A stretch of 5,167 nt of DNA from Bacillota bacterium (GTDB lineage Bacteria; Bacillota; Clostridia; Christensenellales; Aristaeellaceae): positions 1-5,167 of the forward strand of contig JAEVZE010000325.1 in assembly GCA_023392395.1 (NCBI GenBank), in the 5' to 3' direction. Positions 1 to 5,167 of the stretch are shown here, piece after piece. A model generated the notes under the pieces. That model was given only the letters and a program-made list of their open reading frames with translations. It was not told the DNA's origin and ran no database searches. Every line of letters starts with the position of its first letter. Position 1 is the first letter of the stretch. A program made the translations under genes and the position numbers.

Positions 1-39
1 AAAAGAGACCGTCAGATACCCCGCGAGCCTTCGCTTCAT
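1..39 (-). CDS. Possible 5' end of a downstream gene (13 codons, partial)
   Basis: Beginning with an ATG at 39 on the minus strand, 13 open codons (MKRRLAGYLTVSF) run off the left edge. The basic N-terminus followed by hydrophobic residues could be the start of a signal peptide or membrane segment, but the piece is too short to identify. A G-rich stretch (GGGGGG) ends 8 nt before the ATG and could act as a weak ribosome site. An in-frame TTG at 57 has GGAG 5 nt upstream and would add six residues. An overlapping GTG frame is also open. The gene would lie in the same direction as hydF, 78 nt beyond its stop. Existence and start are both uncertain. Confidence 0.25.
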   Translation of the reverse strand, partial: MKRRLAGYLTVSF

Positions 40-66
40 CCGCACCGCCCCCCACAATTTTTCTCC

Positions 67-95
67 ATCATACCATATTCTGAGAGAAAATGCAC
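67..95 (-). promoter_or_regulatory. Possible extended -10 promoter downstream of hydF
   Basis: On the minus strand positions 77-67 read TATGGTATGAT, one base away from the extended -10 consensus TATGnTATAAT. The stretch around it (about 51-90) is visibly more AT-rich than the rest of the window. The -35 region is poor: GTGCAT at 95-90 with a 17-nt spacer matches the consensus at only two positions, which an extended -10 can tolerate. Transcription would begin near 60 and reach the possible ATG at 39 after about 20 nt. The site was found by eye. Confidence 0.35.
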
Positions 96-117
96 ACAGG
101 CAGCGCGGCAGGTTTTA

Positions 118-1347
118 TCATTCCGTAAGAGCCAGGCGCGCGGCGGGGAAGGGGGCGAGCGCCCGAGGCAGGATGCCCAGCACGTAGGCGATCAGCACGC
201 CGTAGTTGGTGACGGATACGCCCTGCCTCTCAGCTTCCTCCACCCTGAAGGACATCTCCCGCCGGTTCAACATACAACCGCCGCAGTGAACCACCAGCTG
301 GTAACCCGTGACGTCCTTTGGGAAGCATGCGCCGCTGGCCCATTCAAATTCGATGCCGCCGCCCGCGATCTGCCGGATCCAGCGCGGAATCTTCACCGTG
401 CCGATGTCGTCCGACTGGCGGTGGTGGGTGCAGCCCTCGACGATCAGCACCTTGTCGCCCGGGGCCAGGCGCTCGATGCGTTTCACGCCCCGGACCATTT
501 CACCAAGGTCCGCCTTCTGCCGCGCGAACAGGATGGAAAACGAGGTCATGGGGATTCCGTCCGGCGTGTCGGCGGCCACCTTCAAAAATGCCTGCGAGTC
601 GGTGATCACCAGCGCCGGGGGAGCGCTCAATTTCGCAAGCGTCAGCTTGAGTTCGTGCTCCTTTGTGACGATGGCGATGGCGTCCCGCTCGAGGATGTCG
701 CGGATGGTCTGCTGCTGCGGCAGGATCAGCCGCCCCTTGGGCGCGGCCTTGTCGATGGGCGTGACCAGCACCACCACGTCCCCGGCTTGGATCAGGTCGC
801 CCACAAGCGCGGGCTCCGCATCCTCGAAGCTGGAGGAGCGGATGATCTGCTCCTTCAATTTGTCGATCCCGGAGCCGGTCAGCGCGCTGACGGCCACCAC
901 CGGAACGCCCAACCGTTTGGTCAGATCGGAAAGCTCCGATTCTTCTGGCGCGGCCGCGTCGCACTTGTTGAGCACCAGTACGGCGGGGATGCGCCGCTTT
1001 TTCAGTTGCTCGAGGAACGCTTCCTCGAAGGTGGAGACGCCGGAGTCGGCGTCCGCCACCACCAGCGCGAGGTTACAGCGGCGCAGTTCCTCATAGGTTT
1101 TCTCAATGCGCTTTTGCCCCAGTTCGCCCTCGTCGTCGAGGCCCGCCGTGTCGATCAGCACCACCGGGCCGATGGGCAAAAGTTCCATTGCCTTGCGGAC
1201 GGGGTCGGTGGTGGTACCCGGCACATCGGACGTGACCGCGATGGGCTGGCCGGAGATCGCGTTGATCAGGGACGATTTGCCCGCGTTGCGCCGCCCGAAC
1301 AGCCCGATCGCGTATCGGTTGCCCTGCGGGGTCTGGTTCATGTCCAT
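118..1347 (-). CDS. hydF: HydF, [FeFe]-hydrogenase maturation GTPase and H-cluster scaffold
   Basis: HydF is the cytoplasmic scaffold on which the 2Fe subcluster of the H-cluster is completed before transfer to the apo-hydrogenase. The 409-residue protein has the usual family length. Residues about 10-170 form a Ras/Era-like GTPase domain: P-loop GRRNAGKS (18-25), switch residues T45-T47, DTAG (66-69), NKCD (127-130) and SAL (154-156). The Asn in the P-loop (N21) is typical of potassium-stimulated GTPases of the MnmE type. A middle dimerisation domain follows, then the Fe-S domain with C306-x-H308 and H354-C355-x-x-C358; the 45 residues between the two motifs fit the family pattern CxH-x(44-53)-HCxxC. 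All nucleotide and cluster ligands are intact. The ATG at 1347 is preceded by AGGAGG with 7-nt spacing, favouring it over the ATG two codons later. It lies 13 nt after aspA, so the two are probably co-transcribed. No terminator is evident downstream. Confidence 0.97.
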   Translation of the reverse strand: MDMNQTPQGNRYAIGLFGRRNAGKSSLINAISGQPIAVTSDVPGTTTDPVRKAMELLPIGPVVLIDTAGLDDEGELGQKRIEKTYEELRRCNLALVVADADSGVSTFEEAFLEQLKKRRIPAVLVLNKCDAAAPEESELSDLTKRLGVPVVAVSALTGSGIDKLKEQIIRSSSFEDAEPALVGDLIQAGDVVVLVTPIDKAAPKGRLILPQQQTIRDILERDAIAIVTKEHELKLTLAKLSAPPALVITDSQAFLKVAADTPDGIPMTSFSILFARQKADLGEMVRGVKRIERLAPGDKVLIVEGCTHHRQSDDIGTVKIPRWIRQIAGGGIEFEWASGACFPKDVTGYQLVVHCGGCMLNRREMSFRVEEAERQGVSVTNYGVLIAYVLGILPRALAPFPAARLALTE

Positions 1348-1354
1348 CCGCGTT

Positions 1355-1360
1355 CCTCCT
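1355..1360 (-). promoter_or_regulatory. Ribosome binding site of hydF
   Basis: A full AGGAGG ends 7 nt before the ATG at 1347 and decides between the two nearby Met codons (1347 and 1341). It lies entirely in the 13-nt gap after the aspA stop codon, directly next to it, so ribosomes finishing aspA could reinitiate on hydF. Confidence 0.85.
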
Positions 1361-2743
1361 TCATACCGCCGGGGCGGTCAGTTTTTCCGGCTTCAGCAGG
1401 GCGTCCAGGGTTTTTTCGTCCAAAAGGCCCTTTTCTAGCACGACCTCGCGAACTGGCCGGCCTGTCTTCCGGCACTCCGAGGCCACTTCGGACGTGCGGT
1501 CGTAGCCGATATGCCCGGTCAGCGCCACGGCCAGCGTATAGCCCGATTCCAGGTTGACCCGGCAGGCCTCGCTGTCCGCCTCGATCCCGCGCACGCAGCG
1601 CTCGATGAAAAGCCCCAGCACCTTTTCCAGCATGTCCAGCATTTCAAACAGATTCCTGGCGATCAGCGGCAGGAACGGGTTTAGTTCCAGTTGACCCGAC
1701 TGCGCCGCCAGCGTCACCGCCAGGTCGTCCGCCATAACCTGGAACGCCACCTGGTTCACCGCCTCGCAGATCACCGGATTTACCTTGCCTGGCATGATCG
1801 AGGAGCCCGCCTGCATGGCGGGCAGCACGATTTCGCCGATGCCGCCGCGAGGGCCGGAGGCAAGAAGCCGAAAGTCGCTGGCGATCTTCGAAAGGCTCAC
1901 CGCCGCCGCCTTCAGAAGGCCCGAGACCTCCACAAACACGTCGCAGTTCTGCGTAGGATCCATCATGTATTCGGCCCTGGCCAAACCCAGGCCGGTCAGC
2001 GCGCGCAGCCGCTCGATCATCCCAAACACGTAGGCCCGGGGCGCGCCCATGCCAGTTCCAATTGCCGTGCCGCCGATGCCCACCTGACGAAGCCGCTCCT
2101 CCGACTTGTACAGACGCCAGCGATCTCTTGCCACCGCCTGCGCCCACGCGCCGAACTCTTGGCCTAGCGTGATGGGCACGGCGTCCTGCAGTTGCGTCCT
2201 GCCTACCTTGAGAACGCCGGAGAACGCCTCTTCCTTTTCCTGCAGCGCGGTCTGGAGCCCGGCAAACCGCTCAGAAACGGGCTTTAGCATCCGTATGGCC
2301 GCGATGCGCACCGCGGTGGGGAATACGTCGTTGGTCGACTGGTGTAAATTCACATGATCCAGCGGGTGGACGAGGGCGTAGTCGCCCTTCTGCCCGCCCA
2401 AAAGCTCGATCGCCCGGTTGGCCAGCACTTCGTTTGCGTTCATGTTGGCGGATGTGCCCGCGCCGCCCTGCATTTCGTCCACCAGGAACTGATCCAGGAG
2501 CGCACCGCCCAACACCTCGTCGCAGGCGCAGACGATGGTGTCCGCAATCGAAGCGTCCAGCGCTCCGATATCGCGGTTTGTGAGGGCGGCGGCTTTTTTG
2601 ACCGCCACCAGCGCCCGCACCAGCTCCGGATGGATGGGCTTTTTCGCGATCGGGAAGTTTTCAAGCGCCCGCGCCGTGTGCACGCCGTAATAGGCGTCGT
2701 CCGGGATGGGCAGCGTCCCCAGCATGTCGTGCTCTAGCCGCAT
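1361..2743 (-). CDS. aspA: Aspartate ammonia-lyase (aspartase) within the hydrogenase maturation cluster
   Basis: Aspartase converts L-aspartate to fumarate and ammonia and belongs to the fumarase/aspartase superfamily. From the ATG at 2743 the protein has 460 residues, slightly shorter than the usual 468-478. Visible superfamily motifs are GGAGTSANMNANE (93-105), LHQSTNDVFPT (133-143), GRTQLQDAVPITLGQE (181-196) and the SS-loop signature GSSIMPGKVN (313-322), whose first serine (S314) is the expected catalytic base. GTS-NMNANEV and GRTQ, where class II fumarases have SGTQ/GRTH-like words, favour aspartase over fumarase. The C-terminal VREVVLEKGLL block also matches aspartases. The open frame extends 39 codons further upstream (to 2860), but that part is encoded by palindromic repeats, and the start at 2743 has AAGGA 9 nt upstream and gives the canonical N-terminus. 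It follows hydE after 225 bp and precedes hydF by 13 nt. A role in supplying ammonia for the azadithiolate bridge is inference; general aspartate catabolism is the alternative. Confidence 0.93.
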   Translation of the reverse strand: MRLEHDMLGTLPIPDDAYYGVHTARALENFPIAKKPIHPELVRALVAVKKAAALTNRDIGALDASIADTIVCACDEVLGGALLDQFLVDEMQGGAGTSANMNANEVLANRAIELLGGQKGDYALVHPLDHVNLHQSTNDVFPTAVRIAAIRMLKPVSERFAGLQTALQEKEEAFSGVLKVGRTQLQDAVPITLGQEFGAWAQAVARDRWRLYKSEERLRQVGIGGTAIGTGMGAPRAYVFGMIERLRALTGLGLARAEYMMDPTQNCDVFVEVSGLLKAAAVSLSKIASDFRLLASGPRGGIGEIVLPAMQAGSSIMPGKVNPVICEAVNQVAFQVMADDLAVTLAAQSGQLELNPFLPLIARNLFEMLDMLEKVLGLFIERCVRGIEADSEACRVNLESGYTLAVALTGHIGYDRTSEVASECRKTGRPVREVVLEKGLLDEKTLDALLKPEKLTAPAV

Positions 2744-2752
2744 CGTAACACA

Positions 2753-2757
2753 TCCTT
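2753..2757 (-). promoter_or_regulatory. Ribosome binding site that fixes the aspA start
   Basis: AAGGA on the minus strand lies 9 nt upstream of the ATG at 2743. No comparable site serves the far-upstream ATG at 2860. This supports the shorter 460-residue product, which begins with the conserved MRLEHDMLG-type N-terminus. Confidence 0.7.
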
Positions 2758-2771
2758 GTTCATGGCAATCA

Positions 2772-2788
2772 CCCCGAAAACTCCGGGG
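2772..2788. repeat. Small inverted repeat upstream of aspA
   Basis: CCCCG (2772-2776) pairs with CGGGG (2784-2788) around a 7-nt loop. In the aspA transcript this gives a short GC stem ending 28 nt before the ATG and 14 nt before the AAGGA ribosome site. It is too short to be sure of by itself. Confidence 0.45.
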
Positions 2789-2792
2789 GGTC

Positions 2793-2812
2793 TGGAGGGC
2801 CGCGGCCCTCCA
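2793..2812. repeat. Perfect 20-bp palindrome
   Basis: TGGAGGGCCGCGGCCCTCCA is its own reverse complement over all 20 bases, centred on CCGCGG. It can fold as a GC-rich hairpin in RNA of either strand or be a symmetric DNA site. It lies about 50 nt upstream of the aspA start. Confidence 0.85.
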
Positions 2813-2820
2813 TATTCCAT

Positions 2821-2849
2821 CATTTGTACCGGCTTTGCCGGTGCAAATG
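2821..2849. repeat. Inverted repeat, 13-bp arms, 3-nt loop
   Basis: CATTTGTACCGGC (2821-2833) pairs with GCCGGTGCAAATG (2837-2849) across TTT, with one non-complementary pair (2827/2843). That pair is T-G on the plus strand and A-C on the transcribed strand, so this element does not favour the aspA RNA as the selected form. Confidence 0.8.
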
Positions 2850-2890
2850 GATTCCCTCAAAGGGCGAGCTTGCCCGCCCGACGGGGAATC
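2850..2890. repeat. Nested inverted repeat: GATTCCC/GGGAATC around a GC-rich core
   Basis: GATTCCC (2850-2856) pairs with GGGAATC (2884-2890). Between them is a near-palindrome GGGCGAGCTTGCCC (2862-2875) with one imperfect pair. On the minus strand the inner stem is followed by only three T residues, too few for a convincing terminator. Confidence 0.6.
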
Positions 2891-2903
2891 AGTTCCGTCC
2901 AGT

Positions 2904-2941
2904 CGGATTCCTGAATTTCTCGCAGGAAATTCAAGAATCCG
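2904..2941. repeat. Inverted repeat, 16-bp arms, 6-nt loop
   Basis: Arms 2904-2919 and 2926-2941 pair around TCGCAG. The single non-complementary pair (2911/2934) is C-A on the plus strand but becomes a G-U wobble in minus-strand RNA, so the hydE-aspA transcript can form an unbroken 16-bp stem. It starts 28 nt after the hydE stop codon. Confidence 0.8.
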
Positions 2942-2954
2942 GCCACGTTCCTTC

Positions 2955-2987
2955 GCAATCGCTTGCGCCTACGGCGAAAGCGATTGC
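2955..2987. repeat. Stem-loop covering the hydE stop codon
   Basis: Perfect 10-bp arms GCAATCGCTT (2955-2964) and AAGCGATTGC (2978-2987) enclose a second 4-bp stem CGCC/GGCG (2966-2969, 2973-2976) with a 3-nt loop TAC. The hydE stop (2971-2969) lies in the centre and the last five hydE codons lie in one arm, so the protein tail QSLSP is repeat-encoded. Confidence 0.8.
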
Positions 2988-4048
2988 CTCGTGTCCGGGT
3001 GGTCCCCTCGGCCAAAGTCCGGCTCGAACCCCACAGAGGCGATGCGCCTGGACAGGCACGCGAGGCATTCGGCGGCCTCCTCGCCAGTGCAAATCTTGTT
3101 GTCGTACAGCGCGTAGTCCTTGCGGTGCGCAACCGGCGACAGGTTCGGCATCACCACGTTGGCCCCCGCCTTCAGCCCCTTTTCGCGGCCCAGCCGGTCC
3201 ACCGTGCCCAGCGACGTGGTGGCGGGCAACAGGACTTTGGGCAGCATCAGCCGGACCAGGGATAGAAGCACCAGCGTCCGGGAGGGGTCGGGGGTGGGAA
3301 AGTCCCGAAAGCGAGTGTCCTTCTGCGGGATGAACGGGCCGATGCCCACCATGTGTGGCTGAAGATCCCGGAGGAACAGAAAATCCTCGGCCAGAGTGTC
3401 AAAGGTTTGGTAGGGGGACTGCACCATGAAGCCCGCGCCCACCTGAAAGCCGATCTCCTTGAGGTCGTACAGGCACTGCTTCCGGTTTGAGAGGCTCAGC
3501 TCCTTGGGGTGGAGCTTGCCATAGTGTGCCTCGTCCGCGGTCTCGTGCCGGAGGAGGTACCGGTCCGCGCCCGCGTCAAAGAGGCGCTGGAAGGATTCGT
3601 GGCTTTTCTCGCCCAGCGAGAGGGTGATCGCGCAGTCCGGGAAGCGCGCTTTGATCGTGGACACGATGCGGCACATGCGGTCGTCATTAAAGTGTGGGTC
3701 CTCGCCGCCCTGCAATACGAAGGTGCGGAAACCTAGATCATGGCCCATCCGGCAGCAATCCAGGATTTCTTCCTCCGTCAGGCGGTAGCGGACGGCGCGA
3801 CTGTTACTGCGGCACAGGCCGCAGTAGTAGCAGTCATTCTTGCAGTAGCTGGAAAACTCGATCAGCCCCCGGAAGAAGACCTTCTTGCCGTAGTGCTGTT
3901 CTCGGGCCTCCGAAGCCATCCGCCGCAGGGCCTCCAGTTTCTCCGACGGCGCATCCACGCAGAAGTATTCGAGCGCGCCGGAGAGTTCCGCCTTGCCGAG
4001 GCTGTTCAGCCAGAGGGTGAAATCCTCCGCGTTTTGGGGAAAGTTCAT
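2969..4048 (-). CDS. hydE: HydE, radical SAM [FeFe]-hydrogenase maturase
   Basis: HydE is a cytoplasmic radical SAM enzyme that acts on the Fe(CO)2(CN)-cysteine synthon made by HydG on the way to the 2Fe subcluster. The 359-residue protein matches the family length. The SAM cluster motif CKNDCYYC gives C69, C73 and C76 (CxxxCxxC), within the HydE/BioB-like block FSSYCKNDCYYCGLC. Further family blocks are LQGGEDP (112-118), RHET (167-170), GIGPFIPQKDT (235-245) and VVMPNLSP (298-305). A second cluster motif C-x7-C-x2-C is complete (C320, C328, C331), as in Thermotoga maritima HydE and absent from many homologues. The tail after GRGD (346-349) is unconserved and its last residues come from a palindromic repeat. 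The ATG at 4048 has GGAG 8 nt upstream, overlapping the hydG stop, so hydG and hydE are probably translationally coupled. Confidence 0.97.
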   Translation of the reverse strand: MNFPQNAEDFTLWLNSLGKAELSGALEYFCVDAPSEKLEALRRMASEAREQHYGKKVFFRGLIEFSSYCKNDCYYCGLCRSNSRAVRYRLTEEEILDCCRMGHDLGFRTFVLQGGEDPHFNDDRMCRIVSTIKARFPDCAITLSLGEKSHESFQRLFDAGADRYLLRHETADEAHYGKLHPKELSLSNRKQCLYDLKEIGFQVGAGFMVQSPYQTFDTLAEDFLFLRDLQPHMVGIGPFIPQKDTRFRDFPTPDPSRTLVLLSLVRLMLPKVLLPATTSLGTVDRLGREKGLKAGANVVMPNLSPVAHRKDYALYDNKICTGEEAAECLACLSRRIASVGFEPDFGRGDHPDTRQSLSP

Positions 4049-4059
4049 AGCATCCGCTC

Positions 4060-5167
4060 CTACAGCCTCAAGTCGCGCTCGCCGGCCTCGATCCTGGAAA
4101 GAGTCTCGACGATTTGATCATACACCGGCTCTCCGCGGAACGCCTCCACGCGGCGGCGTAAGGTCTCCTCGCCTTTGGCGCGGGCTTCGTCCGTCGCATA
4201 GTCCAGGAGGTACTCTTTCAAGGTGAACAGGGCGTTGGGCACGCAGAAGTTGTGCACGAACTTTGACTTGGCCACCTTCATGAAATGGTCGCCGGTGCGT
4301 CCGGCCCGGTAGCAGGCGGTACAGAAGGAAGGCACAAAGCCCATGTCGCAGACTTCCTGCACCATGATGTCAAGCGGCCGGTCGTCGCCGATGGTGAACT
4401 GTTCCTGATCGGGCAGCGCGTTTGCGCGAAGCGACTGCGCATAAGCGCCCACGCCGATGCGCGTGCCGCCGTCGATCTGCGAAACGCCGAAGGGGATCAC
4501 TTCGCGCCGGACGCGGTCCGGCTCCCGCGCGGTGCAGATCAGGCCGGTGTAGGGCACGGAAAGCCTGAGCACTGCCACCAGCTTTTTAAAATCTTCGTCG
4601 CTGACGGCGTATTCCGGGTGCTCGGAGTAGGGCGTGCCGGTGGCGGGGGTGATGCGGGGGAAGGAGATGGTGTGAGGGCCGACGCCGCCGAAGGTCTCCT
4701 CCAGGTGGATGGTGTGGTAGAGAAGCCCCATCACCTCAAAGCGCCAGTCGTACAGGCCGAACAGGACGCCAAGCCCTACGTCGTCCACGCCCGCCTGCTG
4801 CGCCCGGTCCATCGCGTACAGCCTCCAGCGGTAGTGGCCCTTGATGGTGCCCTGCGGGTGCACGCGGCGGTAGGTTTCGTGGTGGTAGGTCTCCTGGAAG
4901 ACCTGGAAGGTGCCGATACCCACCTCTTTAAGCTGCCGCAGTTCCTCCACGGTCAGGGGCGCGCAGTTGATGTTGGCCCTGCGGATCTCGCCGTGCTGAT
5001 TCTTGACGGAGTACACCTTCTGAATGGATTTGCACATGAAGTCGATGTCGGTGGCGGGGGATTCGCCGTAGACCAGCACGGTGCGCTTCTGGCCTTCGCC
5101 GATCATGATCTGGACTTCCTGCTCGATCTCGTCCATCGAGAGGGTCTTTCGGTGCATGGCGCGGTTG
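4060..5167 (-). CDS. hydG: HydG, radical SAM tyrosine lyase (C-terminal part; 5' end beyond the window)
   Basis: HydG cleaves tyrosine to p-cresol and dehydroglycine and converts the latter to CO and CN-, bound to an iron-cysteine synthon for the H-cluster. About 368 residues are present. The family is about 470 long, so roughly the first 100, including the radical SAM CxxxCxxC, lie beyond position 5167. The frame stays open to the edge (N-R-A before the Met at 5157), so that Met is internal. Counting from it, the radical SAM core continues through VLVYGESP (27-34), NINCAPLT (62-69), GIGTFQVFQETYH (80-92) and SFPRITPATGTP (165-176). The HydG-specific C-terminal cluster motif C-x2-C-x22-C is complete (C279, C282, C305, within FCTACYRAGRTG), which binds the auxiliary [5Fe-5S]-type cluster where CO/CN chemistry occurs. 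This motif separates HydG from ThiH. Its TAG stop shares a base with the hydE ribosome site, 11 nt before hydE. Confidence 0.97.
   Translation of the reverse strand, partial: NRAMHRKTLSMDEIEQEVQIMIGEGQKRTVLVYGESPATDIDFMCKSIQKVYSVKNQHGEIRRANINCAPLTVEELRQLKEVGIGTFQVFQETYHHETYRRVHPQGTIKGHYRWRLYAMDRAQQAGVDDVGLGVLFGLYDWRFEVMGLLYHTIHLEETFGGVGPHTISFPRITPATGTPYSEHPEYAVSDEDFKKLVAVLRLSVPYTGLICTAREPDRVRREVIPFGVSQIDGGTRIGVGAYAQSLRANALPDQEQFTIGDDRPLDIMVQEVCDMGFVPSFCTACYRAGRTGDHFMKVAKSKFVHNFCVPNALFTLKEYLLDYATDEARAKGEETLRRRVEAFRGEPVYDQIVETLSRIEAGERDLRL

Larger units (their letters stand above)
2771..2987. repeat. Cluster of six inverted repeats between hydE and aspA
   Basis: The spacer 2744-2968 contains no credible gene. 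It is largely tiled by inverted repeats: 2955-2987, 2904-2941, 2850-2890 with an inner near-palindrome at 2862-2875, 2821-2849, 2793-2812 and 2772-2788. Most have arms of 7 to 16 bp with at most one mismatched pair. The arms differ in sequence, although GGATTCC-type words recur at 2849, 2905 and (inverted) 2935. None is followed by a T-run on the minus strand, so they do not look like intrinsic terminators. They resemble the REP-like palindromic intergenic repeats of GC-rich Clostridia. Possible roles are protection or processing of the hydGE message 3' end, attenuation, or simply repeat insertion. Confidence 0.85.

Noticed and set aside
500..964. 154-codon minus-strand frame inside hydF
   Set aside because: It is an out-of-frame shadow of hydF; the intact hydF frame covers the same bases with all motifs.
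286..1557. 423-codon open frame on the plus strand
   Set aside because: It lies antisense to hydF and runs into aspA. The translation is low-complexity, rich in Arg, His, Asp and Gly, without any recognisable domain, as expected for the complement of a GC-rich gene.
2821..2856. Promoter for aspA (TTGCAC, 16-nt spacer, AATGAT)
   Set aside because: Both hexamers match poorly (about 3/6 and 4/6) and fall inside a palindrome, so the likeness may be accidental.
2744..2860. 39-residue N-terminal extension of AspA
   Set aside because: It is encoded by the palindromic spacer, aligns with nothing in aspartases, and a good ribosome site precedes the ATG at 2743.
2771..2941. Intrinsic terminator between hydE and aspA
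   Set aside because: Several strong stems exist, but none has a downstream run of T on the transcribed strand; the best has only three.
2771..2987. CRISPR array
   Set aside because: The palindromes differ in sequence and there are no identical direct repeats with regular spacers.
2824..3333. Plus-strand open frame over the spacer and the hydE 3' end
   Set aside because: Its translation is Pro/Ser/Arg-rich with no family resemblance, and it overlaps hydE and the repeats.
5155..5157. Met codon as the start of HydG
   Set aside because: The frame remains open to the window edge and the protein would lack the radical SAM CxxxCxxC that all HydG have; the Met is internal.

Overview
The window carries most of an [FeFe]-hydrogenase maturation locus, read entirely from the minus strand. 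In transcription order (right to left) it holds the 3' part of hydG, complete hydE, a 225-bp spacer packed with inverted repeats, aspA (aspartate ammonia-lyase), hydF, and a short AT-richer gap with a possible promoter and the first codons of another gene at the left edge. No hydrogenase structural gene (hydA type) is visible. The DNA is GC-rich, roughly 60% by eye. Strong Shine-Dalgarno sites (AGGAGG before hydF), the HydF and HydE sequence style and the palindrome-rich spacer suggest an anaerobic, GC-rich member of the Firmicutes, probably Clostridia/Oscillospirales-like. The taxonomy is inference; the gene identities are firm.

Layout on the minus strand: hydG' (5167-4060, 5' end outside the window); an 11-nt gap with the hydE ribosome site touching the hydG stop; hydE (4048-2969); the spacer 2968-2744, where at least six inverted repeats stand almost end to end, the first one covering the hydE stop codon; aspA (2743-1361); a 13-nt gap holding AGGAGG; hydF (1347-118); then 117 bp with no convincing terminator but an extended -10-like element and a possible start codon at 39.

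How they work together: HydG (radical SAM) splits tyrosine to give CO and CN- on an iron-cysteine synthon. HydE (radical SAM) processes that synthon. HydF (GTPase plus Fe-S scaffold) carries the assembled 2Fe precursor with its azadithiolate bridge to the hydrogenase. The bridge contains an amine nitrogen. Aspartate ammonia-lyase, placed between hydE and hydF and 13 nt from hydF, releases ammonia from aspartate, so it is an attractive candidate for a local nitrogen supply. That link is inference from gene position.

The chemistry here belongs to a known system; I do not see a wholly new one. The parts most worth a second look are the embedded aspA, the palindrome array that separates hydGE from aspA-hydF, and the unexplained start region at the left edge.
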